NCBI GenBank assembly: GCA_036873135.1 | Contig: JAPTYO010000059.1 | Coordinates: forward strand, 12,889,066-12,953,065 | Origin: Clarkia xantiana subsp. parviflora | Taxonomy: Eukaryota; Streptophyta; Magnoliopsida; Myrtales; Onagraceae | Length of the DNA stretch: 64,000 nt | Direction: 5' to 3' | Shown: positions 1 through 13,200 of the stretch, piece by piece | Layout of the letters: every line of letters begins with the position of its first letter | How positions within the stretch are numbered: position 1 is the stretch's first letter | Made by a program: the position numbers and the translations under genes | Notes under the pieces: model-generated | The model's input: only the letters and a program-made list of their open reading frames with translations | What the model was told of the DNA's origin: nothing | Database searches by the model: none

Positions 1-257
1 TCCTAATTTAATCGAGTTTCTCTAAATTTAGATACATAATATTGAGTGCTTGAAAATTAAGAAGTATTTGTATTTCCTATTTTGGTCTCTACGCAATTTA
101 TAGAAACAAATTTATTAAAAATTTCCTTTTAAATAGCAAATCTATACAGTTTGGCTCCGGAAAACCGTAGGCCGCCACGTCATCATTGTATATATAAATA
201 ATAATACATTTATACGATACATTAATGGATAAATCACGTGATTAAGTAACTTCCTAA
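1..257 (+). mobile_element. Partial Helitron 5' region, cut by window start
   Basis: These bases are identical to 330-586, the 5' part of the next Helitron. The copy has no terminus of its own in the window, and it stops exactly where the next element begins with TC at 258. It is either the truncated head of an upstream element or a tandem duplication of the Helitron head. No coding sequence is visible. Confidence 0.6.
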
Positions 258-1153
258 TCTACTATATTATATTAATTCGGTATCAGAAGCCCTCGGTTCG
301 ACACGTGGACAGTCCATGCAGTCACAGTTTCCTAATTTAATCGAGTTTCTCTAAATTTAGATACATAATATTGAGTGCTTGAAAATTAAGAAGTATTTGT
401 ATTTCCTATTTTGGTCTCTACGCAATTTATAGAAACAAATTTATTAAAAATTTCCTTTTAAATAGCAAATCTATACAGTTTGGCTCCGGAAAACCGTAGG
501 CCGCCACGTCATCATTGTATATATAAATAATAATACATTTATACGATACATTAATGGATAAATCACGTGATTAAGTAACTTCCTAATATGTATATTTTAT
601 TAATAGATATGTATATATACAAATTACGACCAAACTTACATAAGTATAAATTATATATAAAAATTAAACAATATATTTATTATATATATATATATAAATA
701 ACCATCCTGAAAACCGAACGAAATTATTACAACCCTCCATGCACTGTTTAAAAAAAAAACTATCAATATTAGTCTGGTTTAAGATTTTATACTAATATAA
801 TATATTAATATTAACTTATATAATTATAAATTGTACATATATATAAATTATACAAAATATATATTATATTATATAAGTAACCATCCTAAAAAACAATTAT
901 AACCGTTCATTCTAGGCACCATTAATTAAATATTATTAGTTTTTAGAAATTTTACGAATATAGACAATATTGATAGAAAAAAAAAAAAAACAAGCGTAAA
1001 TATATTAACTTACTATAAAATTTAGTTACTCGGTTAGTAGTGAAATATTTAATTTATTACTATAAGATCAGACTGTTAAGACATGTTAGGAAAAGAAAAA
1101 CTAAAAAAGGAAATATGTATATACGAAGAGTGTAATAATAATTAATAATGTTG

Positions 1154-1194
<41 letters not shown>
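1154..1194. repeat. (TA)n microsatellite
   Basis: An uninterrupted run of TA dinucleotides of about 40 bases inside Helitron copy 1. The Tyr/Ile-rich frame across it is an artefact of the repeat. Confidence 0.95.
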
Positions 1195-1197
<3 letters not shown>

Positions 1198-2057
1198 GCA
1201 GGAATATAATAGAGAATCCATTAGTGATTTCATCAAAGTTATTCGAGTGGTAAGAAAAGGTAGGGTTACCAAAGTGTATTGGGAGTTGTACGTACCTTAG
1301 CTAGCTTTATATTGATGTAATTTTTTAGGCACTTATATTCAATAACTAGAACTGATCCTCATGTTGATGTAAATTCCAATGCAGATCTCGAGGATATTAC
1401 TCTTGCTAAATAATAACTAGCTTGAAGCAAAAGGTTGCAGAATTTCACCATGCATAATCGTCTTAGTCAGTAAATGCAACATTACTATGATATATTTCCC
1501 TTCTATCAGAAATATAATCATTGAAGTTAAAATCATAATGTCTTCCTCCTCAACACAGAGTGTTCAATTGATAATTTTGCCCATATATACTTCTTACCCC
1601 TTATTTAATCACTACTTATGACACCATCTCTCTTCATCTAATGATGACACCATAAAATATGTTGTATTTTTTTAGCAGGAGATTCCTAAAAGATTGCAAT
1701 TCTACTACTGATCTTTATTTACACATGCGTATATGATTATTTTTTTTTACTAATTTTAAGTGGCTATGTATACTCAACGTTAAAGCTCTTACCATATATC
1801 TATGTCGCTTTTGGAGTTTATTAAGGAAGGCAATAAGACGCGAAGAGTAGTGTTTATTTGAGAAAATAAAGTTGTGGGGCTAAAACAATAAGGTTAATAT
1901 CAAATTGAACTTTTAGGGATCTTCTTCGAACACTAATTAAATATGTACAATTTCTCGTGAATATCATTACTCTTTTTTTCGTGAAAAAATATATCAATTT
2001 GACCATGTTTATCATATAACATGTTTTATCAATTTCACGCTTTTGTAGCTTCGAATC

Positions 2058-2625
2058 ATTTCAACTATGTGTATATAAATATTTGTAGTCGTGGGTTTTA
2101 GTGATGTTAATGTACAAAGTAAGTTATTTACTTTATATTATTAAATCAAATTATTAGTTTCAAATTTGTTTTGATTAATCAAATTTTGTGATGTGTTTAG
2201 GGTTTATTAGTACGACGTAAATATTCAAGATTCAACTATGCATGAAGGTAATTATTCTTTTTCTCGTGAAGATATACTATTTGAATTTCCTAATTTCATT
2301 TACATATGCACGTTTAATACTACATTCCTTTGTATATATATAAGTATTTGTAGGTGTATGTTTTAGTGATTTTAGTGTACAAGTACGTTACCTACCTTAT
2401 TTTTGTTATAACGCTAATTTATATTAATAAATCAACTCATTAATTAGTTCCAATTTTGTTTTGATTAATAAGATTTTATGATGTGTTTAGGGTTTATTAG
2501 TACGACGTAAATATTGAAGAGTCAACTATGCATGAAGGTAATTGTTCATTTTCTCATGAATATATACTATTTAAATTTTCTAATTTCATTTAGCTATGCA
2601 TGTTTAATACTACATTCATGAACAT
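2058..2625. repeat. Two-copy tandem repeat, period about 290 bp
   Basis: The block containing GGTTTATTAGTACGACGTAA occurs at 2201 and again at 2491. The flanking sequence (TATGCATGAAGGTAAT and TTTAATACTACATTC) is duplicated at the same offset with scattered substitutions. It is an old internal duplication of the Helitron body. Confidence 0.8.
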
Positions 2626-2749
2626 ACTTGGGATTTTGTTTACGTTTAAATTATTATATTGAAAATTGAGATAGTTTTAAGTTTTTTAACTTTTATAATT
2701 TTAATTTTAATTTTATTATTCCCGCGCGGTGCGCGGGGTTAGTATCTAG

Positions 2750-5700
2750 TATTATATTAATTCGGTATCGGAAGCCCTTTGGACGACACGTGGACAGTCC
2801 ACGTATTCACTGTTTCCTAATTTAATCGGAATTTAATAGGGGTTCTCTAAATTTAGATACATAATATTGATTGGTTGAAAATTAAGAAGTATTTTTATCT
2901 CCTAATTTGGTCTCTAAGCAATTTAAAGAAACAAATTAATTAAAAGTTTCCTTTTAAATTCATTACCTATACAGTTTGGTACCGGAAGACCGTAGGCCGC
3001 CACGTAAACGGTATATATTTAGAATAAACAATATAAAAAATATGTATTATCAGCGGCTATTGGCTTCTTTCTAAGTTTTGAAAGTAATAACGATATACCA
3101 TATAGAAACGTAAATGTAATCACTCCATATTAAATTTGCCAATATATATATATAATATAAAATACATAATAATAGTGACGGATAACCATTTTTATTATAT
3201 TGTATGGTATATACGGTAGAAAATTGTAGAATGTTTATATAAGTCCACATAAAATATATATATAGGACCAAAAGGCCAAAACGTCCATTAATTATCAAAG
3301 AAAAATGGAATATTTTAAATTATCAAATATATAATGTAATAATGAAAATAATGTTAAAACGATACAGTATAATAATATAGGATTGACATAAATATAATAA
3401 TATTATTATTACTACTATATAATCGACTAGGCATATTTAATTAAGATAGGCGTATTTTTTATTTAAAAAAGGTGTATACATATATAAGCAATCTAGCTAT
3501 TAATTTCTTAATAATATGAGTAGAAAAATTATATTGAATATTACATGTCCTATTTTTAACACAAAAAACGTAATATTACATGTCTCATTGTTACTCAATA
3601 TTTTGTTACTATAATTAATTATGTAAATTGAGTTATATATATACCATACCATATGCTACGCTCCTTTGACAATGACTATAGCCGATGGCGATGCCCGTCC
3701 ACCATGACCAGCATTACAAATTTCAATTACAAAGGTCATGCATGCAGGTTAACATGACGTACCGAGTAATAGCCAACATCATTACCATTTTTCCAACAGT
3801 AGGTCATGAGTGTATGTAGTAGACCGACATATATATAATCATGGCATCATTGAAATTAGCATTTGCAGTTGTATTGGAAGAGGCCCATCATAAGCTTCAG
3901 TGTATAGACTGAGAAATTCAGATCTCGACAAGGTGAAAATGTAAAAATTTAGTTGTATAGAAAGTTATTAGTGGTTTTTACAAATTATATTGAAACATAT
4001 TGTTTTTATAATTTCACTGCATGTTTCTACTTATTTATTATCTATGTTTTAATTTTTTTAGGGAGTTCAATCTCGATACTCTAAGTTTATTATTTAATTA
4101 TTTTTATAATTTTAATGTACATATTTTTAATTTATTTAGTTTTTGATTTTTTTTTTTTTAGGTTGACCAAAGAGCTCACCTTGATCTTCTTATAGAGACC
4201 CATCAAGAGTTTCACTTTTTATATTGAAAAACTCAATCTCGACATCCTAGCTATTGAGATAAAAAGTAAAAGTTTAGTTTATTTTTTTCCAACAAAAAAA
4301 AAAGTTTAGTTATATAGAAGTTTGTTAGTGGTTTAAAAAAATTATATTGAAGCATATTGTTTTGATAATTTCATTACATGTTCTGACTTATTTATACCTG
4401 TTTCGTTTTGTTTTTTTTAGGGAGTTCAACTTCGACAAAATAGAAGATAATTTATAAACTTATTAGTGGCAAAAAAAAAGGTTACATCAAAACTTTCTTA
4501 CTTAATTATATTTTTTATATTTGTATCGTAAATGTTTTTAATTTATTTATTACGGTTTTGGATTTTTTATAGGTGAAGCAAGGAGCTCACCTTGATGCAA
4601 TTTTACTAGAAGAGAGCCATCAAGAGCTTCACTTTTTAAACTGAGAAACCCAATCACGACATCCTCGCGATAGAGGCGAAAAGTAAAAGCTTAGTTATAT
4701 CGAAACTTATTAGTAGTTTAAAAAAAGTTATACTGAAGTATATTGTTTTGATAATTTCATTAAATGTTTCCGACTTACTTATCTCTGTTTTAATTTTTTT
4801 AGAGAGTTCAACCTCGACACTCTCACAATCGTGGTGGAAAATAGAAGATAAACTTATTAGTGGTAAAAAAAAGTTATATCAAAAGTTTCTTATTAATTTT
4901 ACATTTTTTTTTTATAATTTTATTATACGTGTTTCTAATTTATTTATTATGATTTTGAATTTTTTGTATGTGGACCAAAGAGCTCACCTTGAACACGCTC
5001 GCAATTGATTATTTTTTTTTTCAATAATTTGAGTTCGTACATATAATTTTTTTGTTTGGGTTAATATCAATCTTCAAACATATGAGTTATGCAATGTTCG
5101 TATGTTATTATTGGATGAGGTGGTTACTAATGGTTACATTTTCATGCATATGTGTACATAATTATTTCCACCCCAAATATAGCATTAATACACAACTATA
5201 TTTTAATTTTAAGATTTATGATAAATACTCATATAATTTTTTTATAAAACGTTTATTGATATACTATATATTTTTTAAATTAAGATAACATATGTATTTT
5301 AATTTATATTCATTTGAATTTTTTTCCGTACAACATATATAATATATTAGGTAACTGGAAATTAGAAAATATTAGTGTTTCCTATCTTAGGCTATATGCA
5401 AAATAAATAAGCCATCTAGATTCTAGATAAATAAAGAAGAAAATAATTAAAAATTTCCATTTTAATGACAAACCAATATAGTTTGATAACGAAGCTTTTA
5501 AAGTCGTCACCTAAACGAAATCGGCACTTCATAAAAAAATAAAAAGCTTGAAAAGTTAATTTAAACTATATTAATTATACAATAAAAAAGTTTATATATA
5601 TGCGAGATATGTTTTACATAATAACAAAGATAATAATACAATTGCCAAAAAAAAGGTAATATGTTGTTATGCTAAAAATTTTATGTGGAATACACGTCCG

Positions 5701-5820
5701 GAAGATTCACCTATGTTTATCTATGTATTTAGTAAATGCCTTGGATTTAAAAATTCTAATTCATTATTATTGTATTGTAATTTAATTTTTTCCCGCGCGG
5801 TGCGCGGGTTTAGTATCTAG
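2750..5820 (+). mobile_element. Non-autonomous Helitron, copy 2
   Basis: The 5' end shares the family head (TATTATATTAATTCGGTATC, then ACACGTGGACAGTCCA) with copy 1 and abuts the CTAG end of copy 1; the TCTAG at 2745-2749 may be shared by both. The 3' end has the same hairpin (5792-5808) and ends in CTAG at 5817-5820 before T. No Rep/helicase frame is present. Small frames at 4748-5288 are AT-rich and lack support. The interior holds a degenerate three-copy repeat. Confidence 0.75.
3960..5010. repeat. Degenerate three-copy repeat, period about 357-412 bp
   Basis: The motif TTAGTGGTTT...TATTGAAGCATATTG recurs near 3970, 4327 and 4712. AGAGCTCACCTTGA-like blocks recur near 4170, 4582 and 4980. 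The copies are diverged, so this is an older duplication within Helitron copy 2. Confidence 0.7.
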
Positions 5821-6230
5821 TTTATTATAAACTTTAAAATCACAAATTTCACTAGAGTTCTACTTATATAATATATGTTTATAAAAAAAATACTTATACA
5901 ATATATAAATAATAACTATTATATAAGATATATATATATATATATAATATCATATAAATCATCAAATTGTTTGTTTCTGAAAAAATAGATATAAAGTAAG
6001 TTATGGATTTTTATTATACTTATTAGAGGTTTGGTTTAGGAGTTAACTATCTTCATATATATTGAATGGATGGATACAATATATATTGTTGGAGATAGTT
6101 TCCTAAAATTATTAAATAATTACCTTATATATTCAACTCGATAATTTTTATTTTAATATCGATAATCAAAATCGCCTTCTCAGTCGTCGTCTTTCGTATA
6201 GCGTGGCCGTGGCGTAGATATAGAAAAGAG
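5821..6230. other. Intergenic, upstream of CAND1
   Basis: AT-rich sequence between the Helitron end and the likely 5' UTR of CAND1. I see a TA-rich stretch (5925-5950) but no promoter element I can assign with confidence. Confidence 0.4.
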
Positions 6231-7253
6231 CAATTAGAACAGATCGCAGAGAGAAGTGGAAGACTGACAGAAAGAGTGAACCACTGCACACCGCCGACTC
6301 CGGCCACGACTCCGTCGACCGTACGACCTCTCTCCCTAATTCACCTTCCGTTATGTTTGCTTCAATTTCGTTGTGCTCCTCACCTACGATTCTTTATATC
6401 CTTGATCGTGCTAATTTCGAGACATCTAGGATTCGTATGCGGTACCTCGGTTACATTACCTAGTTTCGGTTTCGGCAGAGCTTATTGGCATTATATCGGC
6501 TTTATGGTTGATGTGCTAGGGTTTTCGCTTATAGGTGGTCGTCTGTGTAGTGAGTGGTACTAGCTCTCAGTGGCTAAGGTAGCATTACAGTCTGGTACTA
6601 GCATATGCAGCTTGGATTTCAACGGGTGCATTTTTTTGTTACTGCTTTGTTAATAAGAACATTGTTGATTTGTTAATAAGAATGTACTTGGGGTAGACAG
6701 ACCGCTGTATTTCTTTATGCTGTGGGTTGTGTTTTTACTAGAGACGTGGATTCTGTTTTTTGTTTGGCAGAGGGCACACCCTCCAGCTAGTTCCTCAGAC
6801 CTATGTTTTTTTTTTGTGTATTGGTTGGAGCCATTACATCACAACCAGTCCAATGTTTTGAATATGATTTTTCCTGTTTCATTTTTTTTAATATTTCGTT
6901 TTTCTCACTTGCAGATTGATATTCAGTTTGGGGAATCAAATTGATGTTTTGTTTGGGTAATTGATACCGGTGATTTGGTCTTATGCTGTGGGTTGTGTTT
7001 TTACTAGAGACGTAGATTCTGTTTTTTGTTTGGCAAAGGGCACACCCTCTAGCAAGTTCCTCATACCTATGTTTTTGTTTGTGTATTGGTTGGAGCCATT
7101 ACATCACTAGTCCAATGTTTAGAATATGATTTATCCTGTTTTATTTTTTTTTAATATTTCGTTTTTCTCACTACGCAGATTGAAATTCAGTTTGGGGAAT
7201 CAAATTGATATTTAGTTTGGGTAATTGATACCGGTGATTTGGTCTTCACAAAG
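6231..7253 (+). other. CAND1 5' UTR region with tandem duplication
   Basis: GC-richer sequence near 6240-6340 looks like a transcribed leader. It is followed by a T-rich intron-like stretch. A block of about 266 bp is duplicated in tandem (6718-6983 and 6984-7249). Each copy carries a branch/T-rich tract and a 3' splice-like AG (ending near 6914 and 7178) before the same short leader. The second copy leads directly into the CAND1 start codon at 7254. The transcription start is not identifiable from sequence alone. Confidence 0.6.
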
Positions 7254-10200
7254 ATGGCAAATCTACAGATAACTAGTATACTGGAGAAGGTACTGTGTTG
7301 TGAAAAAAAAAAAATTGACTCTTGGTCTGTTTTTGCAAAAAATTAACGTGCCAATTCTTTCAATATCAATTGCAGATGACGGGTAAGGACAAAGATTACA
7401 GATACATGGCAACGTCTGATTTGTTGAATGAGTTGAACAAGGAGAGTTTCAAAGCAGATGTTGATCTGGAAGTGAAATTATCAAATATTATTCTCCAACA
7501 ACTCGATGATGCTGCAGGAGATGTTTCTGGGTTGGCTGTTAAATGGTACTATATTATTCATCGTTAGAAGTTTTGCCAGTTATTGCCTTTCCATTATCTT
7601 AATTTTGATTATGAATGTTTTCAAGTTGAATTTTGGTTTATTAGCTTCTAGACTCTAGAATAACTTTACACAAGGATTAGATTGACATATTTACATATAG
7701 TTAGAAGAGGAAGAGTTTGTCAGCCTTGTTCTGTTAGATTCATTATGAGCATTAAAAGAACCATTATTCTAGTATATATTTGTGTTGTTGTGCATTTACA
7801 TTTGATATCTTAACTTCTTATTTCTTCTTTTTGGTATTGCAGTCTCGGCCTATTAGTGAAGAAGGTCAATGAAGCAAGAGTGGTGGAGATGACTGTTAAA
7901 CTGTGTGATAAGTTGCTACATGGGAAGGATCAACACCGTGACATTGCTAGCATAGCTTTGAAAACTGTTATCTCTGAGGTTTCTTCAGTGTCTCTAGCAC
8001 AAAGTATCCTTGTTTCCCTCACTCCACAGCTGGTGAAAGGGATTACTAGTTTGGTGAGTTTTCCTCTATATCAGCTTTGACGAATTATGAAAGATATGAA
8101 AGATGGCAGTGACATTACTAGCTGACGATAGTGACATTGCTAGTCGATGAGAGTGAGGTTACTAGCATAGTCAAGTATTTCATGGTGCAAATACTCGTGG
8201 ATAGTATTTTTGCTAATAAGTTAAGAAGACACTTGTTCATGAATGATATATATGCTACTAAGATAAGAAGACATCATTGCTCTTATGTTAACTTAGCCAA
8301 GAGTTCCTCATAAGGGTAGCGATTGTTGCATGATACCGCTTGTTAGTTTAGTGCATGTACTTGTTTGTTAAGTTCCATATGCTTAACTTCCAATACTATT
8401 TTTGCATAAGACAGTTGTAAGAATGCTTCTACGCCTTTCTTAGAATAGTAATGTTTCTTGGTGTTACACTGCTGTTTGGTGAATTTTATAAAAGTTTAGT
8501 TAGAATGTATAATCCAGTATTGGCATAATTTACGAGAAAACATGTGCTCATCAATTAACATAAAGGTAAGCCTAGTCTAGAAAAAAGTAACATATTCCAC
8601 TGAAGTTGTCAGAGGTGGTAAGGATGGAATGCTTGGAAGTATAGTTATCCCTTTGGGCAAGGCATGCTACGAATCTATGACAACTTGGGCATTCCGTCCT
8701 GTGGCTGGTAACTGGTTAGTTCTACCCATAAGATAAAATGCCTTGGAAGTATGTAAACTCACGGTTTGCATTAGGCAAGCTAGACATTACAAAGCCAGAG
8801 ACTGACTTGAACATAAAATATCTTAGGCGTGCCTTAATATTATCAATTTCAAGTAATTCATATACATACCTATGATCTTGCTGATCAAAAGAAGATGGCT
8901 GGCTATGATCTTGTGTTCTTTTAACATCTATGATCTTGTTAACTTCTGATATGCATTTTTCTTTTAAAAAATAATTCACAGGGAATGAAAACGGAGATAA
9001 AATGTGAATGTCTCGACATTTTATGCGATGTCCTTCACAAATTTTCTAACTTGATGGCAAAAGATCACGATCTTCTACTCGGCGCCTTGCTCTCCCAGTT
9101 GAATTCAAATCAAGCCACTGTCAGGAAGAAGACTGTATCATGCATAGGTACACAGTTTTTATGTTTTTTCTCCCTAAAATAATGAACAGAAAAGAATGTC
9201 CCAGGTGTTGCCTTGCGAATTGGCAGGAAAGATAGGTCATTTTCCTTCATAAAAAAAAATTGAAGTAACATATGGAGATTAAGTGAAGCAAATAATATCT
9301 ATGCAGCATCTCTTGCTTCAAGCCTATCTGACGATCTATTGGCCAAGGCAACATTCGAAGTTGTACAACACCTTCGTAACAAGTCTATGAAGCCTGAAAT
9401 AACCAGAACAAACATTCAAATGGTTGGTTCTCTTAGGTAAGTTCTCGTAGACATGTCATTTATCTTATAACTTGTTTGAACTTTTGTTTTAATAATGACC
9501 TACATTTTCTTGCAATTAGTCGTGCTGTTGGCTATCGATTTGGGCCCCATTTAGTGGACACTGTTCCATTGTTAATCAATTACTGTACAAGTGCCTCAGA
9601 AAATGATGAAGAGCTCCGCGAGTATAGCTTGCAGGTCAGAATTTATTCTTTACGTGCTTGAAGCCTTGAAATTGTTATTTTTCATGTTTGATGAGTTCTG
9701 CTTTGCTCTATGCTTAATTATACTTTGTTTTATACTGTTTAATGGATCATTAATGTTTTCCTCATTAGAACTTGCTATTTTTGGGTGCAGGCTTTGGATA
9801 GTTTTTTGCTCAGATGTCCTCGGGATATCTCTGAGTATTGTGATAAGATCCTCAATCTCACACTGGAATATCTTAGTTATGATCCAAATTTCACTGATAC
9901 AATGGATGAAGATACTGATGGTGACAACCTTGAGGAAGAAGAGGATGAGTATGTAATTTCAGCTTTTCTTTACCTAGTTATATGCAGGTGCAATATTATT
10001 GATGGCTTAATTGTTTTTTGTTCAGTGAAAGTGCAAATGAATATACAGATGATGAGGACATCAGCTGGAAAGTTCGAAGAGCTGCAGCTAAATGCTTGGC
10101 AGCATTGATTGTATCCCGACCTGAGATGCTTTCAAAGCTCTATGTGGAGGTATGTTTGGTTTAATGCTGGTCCACTACAATTAAGACTATTTTGCAGTTT

Positions 10201-13200
10201 TTATTTCGGCATCTCAAAATCTTGATGTTCTTACTTTTTGAAGATTTTTCGTCTAACAATTGAAAGATGTTCTATCTCTCACCTATGATAAAAGATTGAG
10301 ATGTTTCAAATATATAATATTTCTGTGATGCAGGCTTGTCCTAAGTTGATTGATAGGTTTAAGGAAAGGGAAGAAAATGTCAAGGTATGTCAATGTAAGT
10401 GTTGATGCATCTGGTTCTTTGTTGCATCTAGTGCACTAAGATTCTCCTATGTTACCACGGTGCAGATGGATATATTTACTACCTTCATTGAGTTGCTTCG
10501 ACAAACTGGAAATGTGACAAAAGGCCAGATTGACCTGAATGAACTCAGGTATGCCTATGTTTTGTCTCTTGCTCGCTATTTTCTTCATGTACTCCAAGAG
10601 ATGAGTTCTAATAGATGATTGACTTATTGAGACCTAAATATAACAGAGTACTATTAAGTTGTGTTGCCACTTCAATTCTTATTTGGTTAAGATATAAATT
10701 TCATTTTCTTGGTTTATATAACTTGCAGTCCAAGATGGTTACTGAAGCAAGAAGTGTCAAAGATTGTTAAATCCATCAATAAACAATTACGTGAGAAGTC
10801 AATTAAGACAAAGGTGACACTTTCGTAAGCCTATATTTCAAAAGTTTTGTATTTTGAAACTCTTTTAACAGGTCAATGCATTGCAGGTTGGTGCTTTCTC
10901 TGTCTTGAAGGAACTTGTTGGTGTCTTACCCGATTGTCTTGCTGACCACATCAGCTCATTGATTCCAGGAATTGAGAAAGCTCTAAGTGTAAGTTTAAAC
11001 TGTGATAGTTTGTTTGAGTTCCTACAATTGCGTTGTATTATCTGAGAATGTTTTTTTTGTCTTCTATAGGACAAGACGTCTACATCGAACTTGAAAATTG
11101 AGGCATTGATATTTACAAGATTGGTCTTGGCATCACATTCGCCTTCTGTTTTTCATCCATATATCAAGGTGAGTGGACGACTCATGATTATTTATTAATG
11201 TGATGTAATAAGAAAGATTAAAAGATCTTTGCTAATTAAAAATCTGGCAGTTCTTGTACGCAATAAGTTACACTACCTGTTTTTCTGTTTTCTGTTTGTC
11301 ATATTCTTTTTAGTAATTTTATTACCAAACGGAATAATAGGATTTGCTTTATTATCAGTGATTGGAGCTTATAAACTGTATAATTTGTTTCCGATTGGTT
11401 AGGTGATAATGCTGCAAACCGGACCAATTATATCACAGAGTTTTGCTGCAAACTTTATTATTTCCTTGTTATTTTATTTTCCCGCTTCATTATGGCGATC
11501 AAAACTCTTGGGATGTTGCAAAGGGTGACTATGAGATTGACCATAGATATCATGATCTATATTCAGTTCTTCATTGTTCTTCCTAGTGATTACATTCAAT
11601 ATATACGTAAGTTTTGGATTAGTTTTTTTAAAATCGGATTGCTGGTGAGTTCTGCAGGATCTATCAAGTCCAGTATTGTCAGCTGTTAGTGAGAGATACT
11701 ATAAGGTTACAGCTGAGGCATTGCGTGTATGTGGGGAGCTTGTACGGGTCATACGTCCTAACATTGAGGTAGGAAATTTTCCATTAGTGAATCTGGAATT
11801 CATTTTTTGGACCTCTAATTATAAGGGTTTGTGGTGCAGGTTTCTGGTTTTGATTTCAAGCCGTATGTTCGACTTATATATGATGCCATCATGTCACGTT
11901 TGACAAACCAGGATCAGGATCAGGCAAGTAATTACTCGTGGGTTGTATTCTATGTTATCTTGAACCTTTTTTTTCCAACAAATCTCCTTTTTTTCAGGAA
12001 GTCAAGGAGTGCGCTATTTCCTGTATGGGACTTGTTATATCAACATTTGGTGACAACCTTAGACAAGAGTTACCTGCTTGTCTTCCTGTACTTGTTGATC
12101 GAATGGGAAATGAAATCACCCGTCTCACGGCTGTCAAGGTCTTTGTTATGTGAATCTTGTTGCTGAGTTAAGCGTTTCTGCTTATAACACAGTCCAATCT
12201 GATTTTTTTTATACGTATTTGTGATCCAGGCTTTTGCTGTAATTGCTACTTCTCCTCTTCGGGTAGATTTGTCGTGTGTTTTGGAGCATGTTATTATAGA
12301 GCTGACTGCTTTTCTACGGAAGGTTTGGGATCATAAACGTTATGAATCTTTGTGTTTTGGGTGTGAAAATGTGTATTGTTTTGTTGGGATTCTTATCTGT
12401 TCAATTTCTGTGAATGCAGGCTAACCGTGCACTAAGACAGGCAACCCTAGGGACGTTGAATTCCCTTATTGTTGCTTACAGTGATAAAATTGGTTCATCT
12501 GCTTATGAAACTATCATTATAGAGCTATCATCTTTGATAAGGTTGTATTTTTATCAATGTTTAACCCTAAGTCGTTATGTCTTGAATGATCTTTTATGCA
12601 TGATTCTGATGTTAAGTCTATGCATTATGCCAGTGATTCGGACTTGCATATGGCAGCTCTTGCACTGGAGCTATGCTGCACTTTGATGGCTGACAAAAGA
12701 TCAAGCAGGAGTGTTGGTGTGGCTGTCACAAATAGGGTTCTTCCTCAGGCATTGACATTAATTAAGAGCTCCTTATTGCAGGGTCAAGCACTTTTGGTGA
12801 TTCAGTGCCCTTGCAGCTTTTATTTATATTTATAATATCAATATATCAATTGCCATTTATTAATTGGATCCTTGGCATTTCAGGCATTGCAGAACTTCTT
12901 TGCGACTTTGGTATATTCATCAAACACGAGCTTTGATGCTTTACTGGAATCACTGCTTTCAAGCGCTAGACTATCTCCTCAATCAGGTGGCATAGTAAAA
13001 CAGGCATTGTACTCCATAGCCCAATGTGTGGCAGTTCTCTGCCTTTCTGCAGGTGATCAGAAGTGTTCTTCTACCGTGAATATGCTCACAGCAATTCTTA
13101 AGGACAATAACAGCAGCAATTCGGTTGGTCTCTAAATCTTCTTTGCTCTAGGTAGATTCTGATTTTTTTTTTGTCAAGATTTTAGTATTCTCATTGATCT

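Larger units (their letters stand above)
258..2749 (+). mobile_element. Non-autonomous Helitron, copy 1
   Basis: The element starts with TC after an A (TCTACTATATTATATT at 258) and ends with CTAG at 2746-2749 followed by T, as expected for insertion between A and T. A GC hairpin (CCCGCGC, loop, GCGCGGG, 2721-2737) lies just before the CTAG end, the hallmark of plant Helitron 3' termini. There is no RepHel reading frame, so the element is non-autonomous. Inside are a (TA)n microsatellite and a two-copy repeat of about 290 bp. The rest is AT-rich with no supported gene. Confidence 0.75.

Noticed and set aside
1060..1272. 70-residue minus-strand frame with Tyr-Ile repeats
   Set aside because: Mostly a translated TA microsatellite.
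4748..5288. Two plus-strand frames of 78-86 residues
   Set aside because: AT-rich, Phe/Ile/Tyr-biased frames inside a Helitron with no similarity I recognise.
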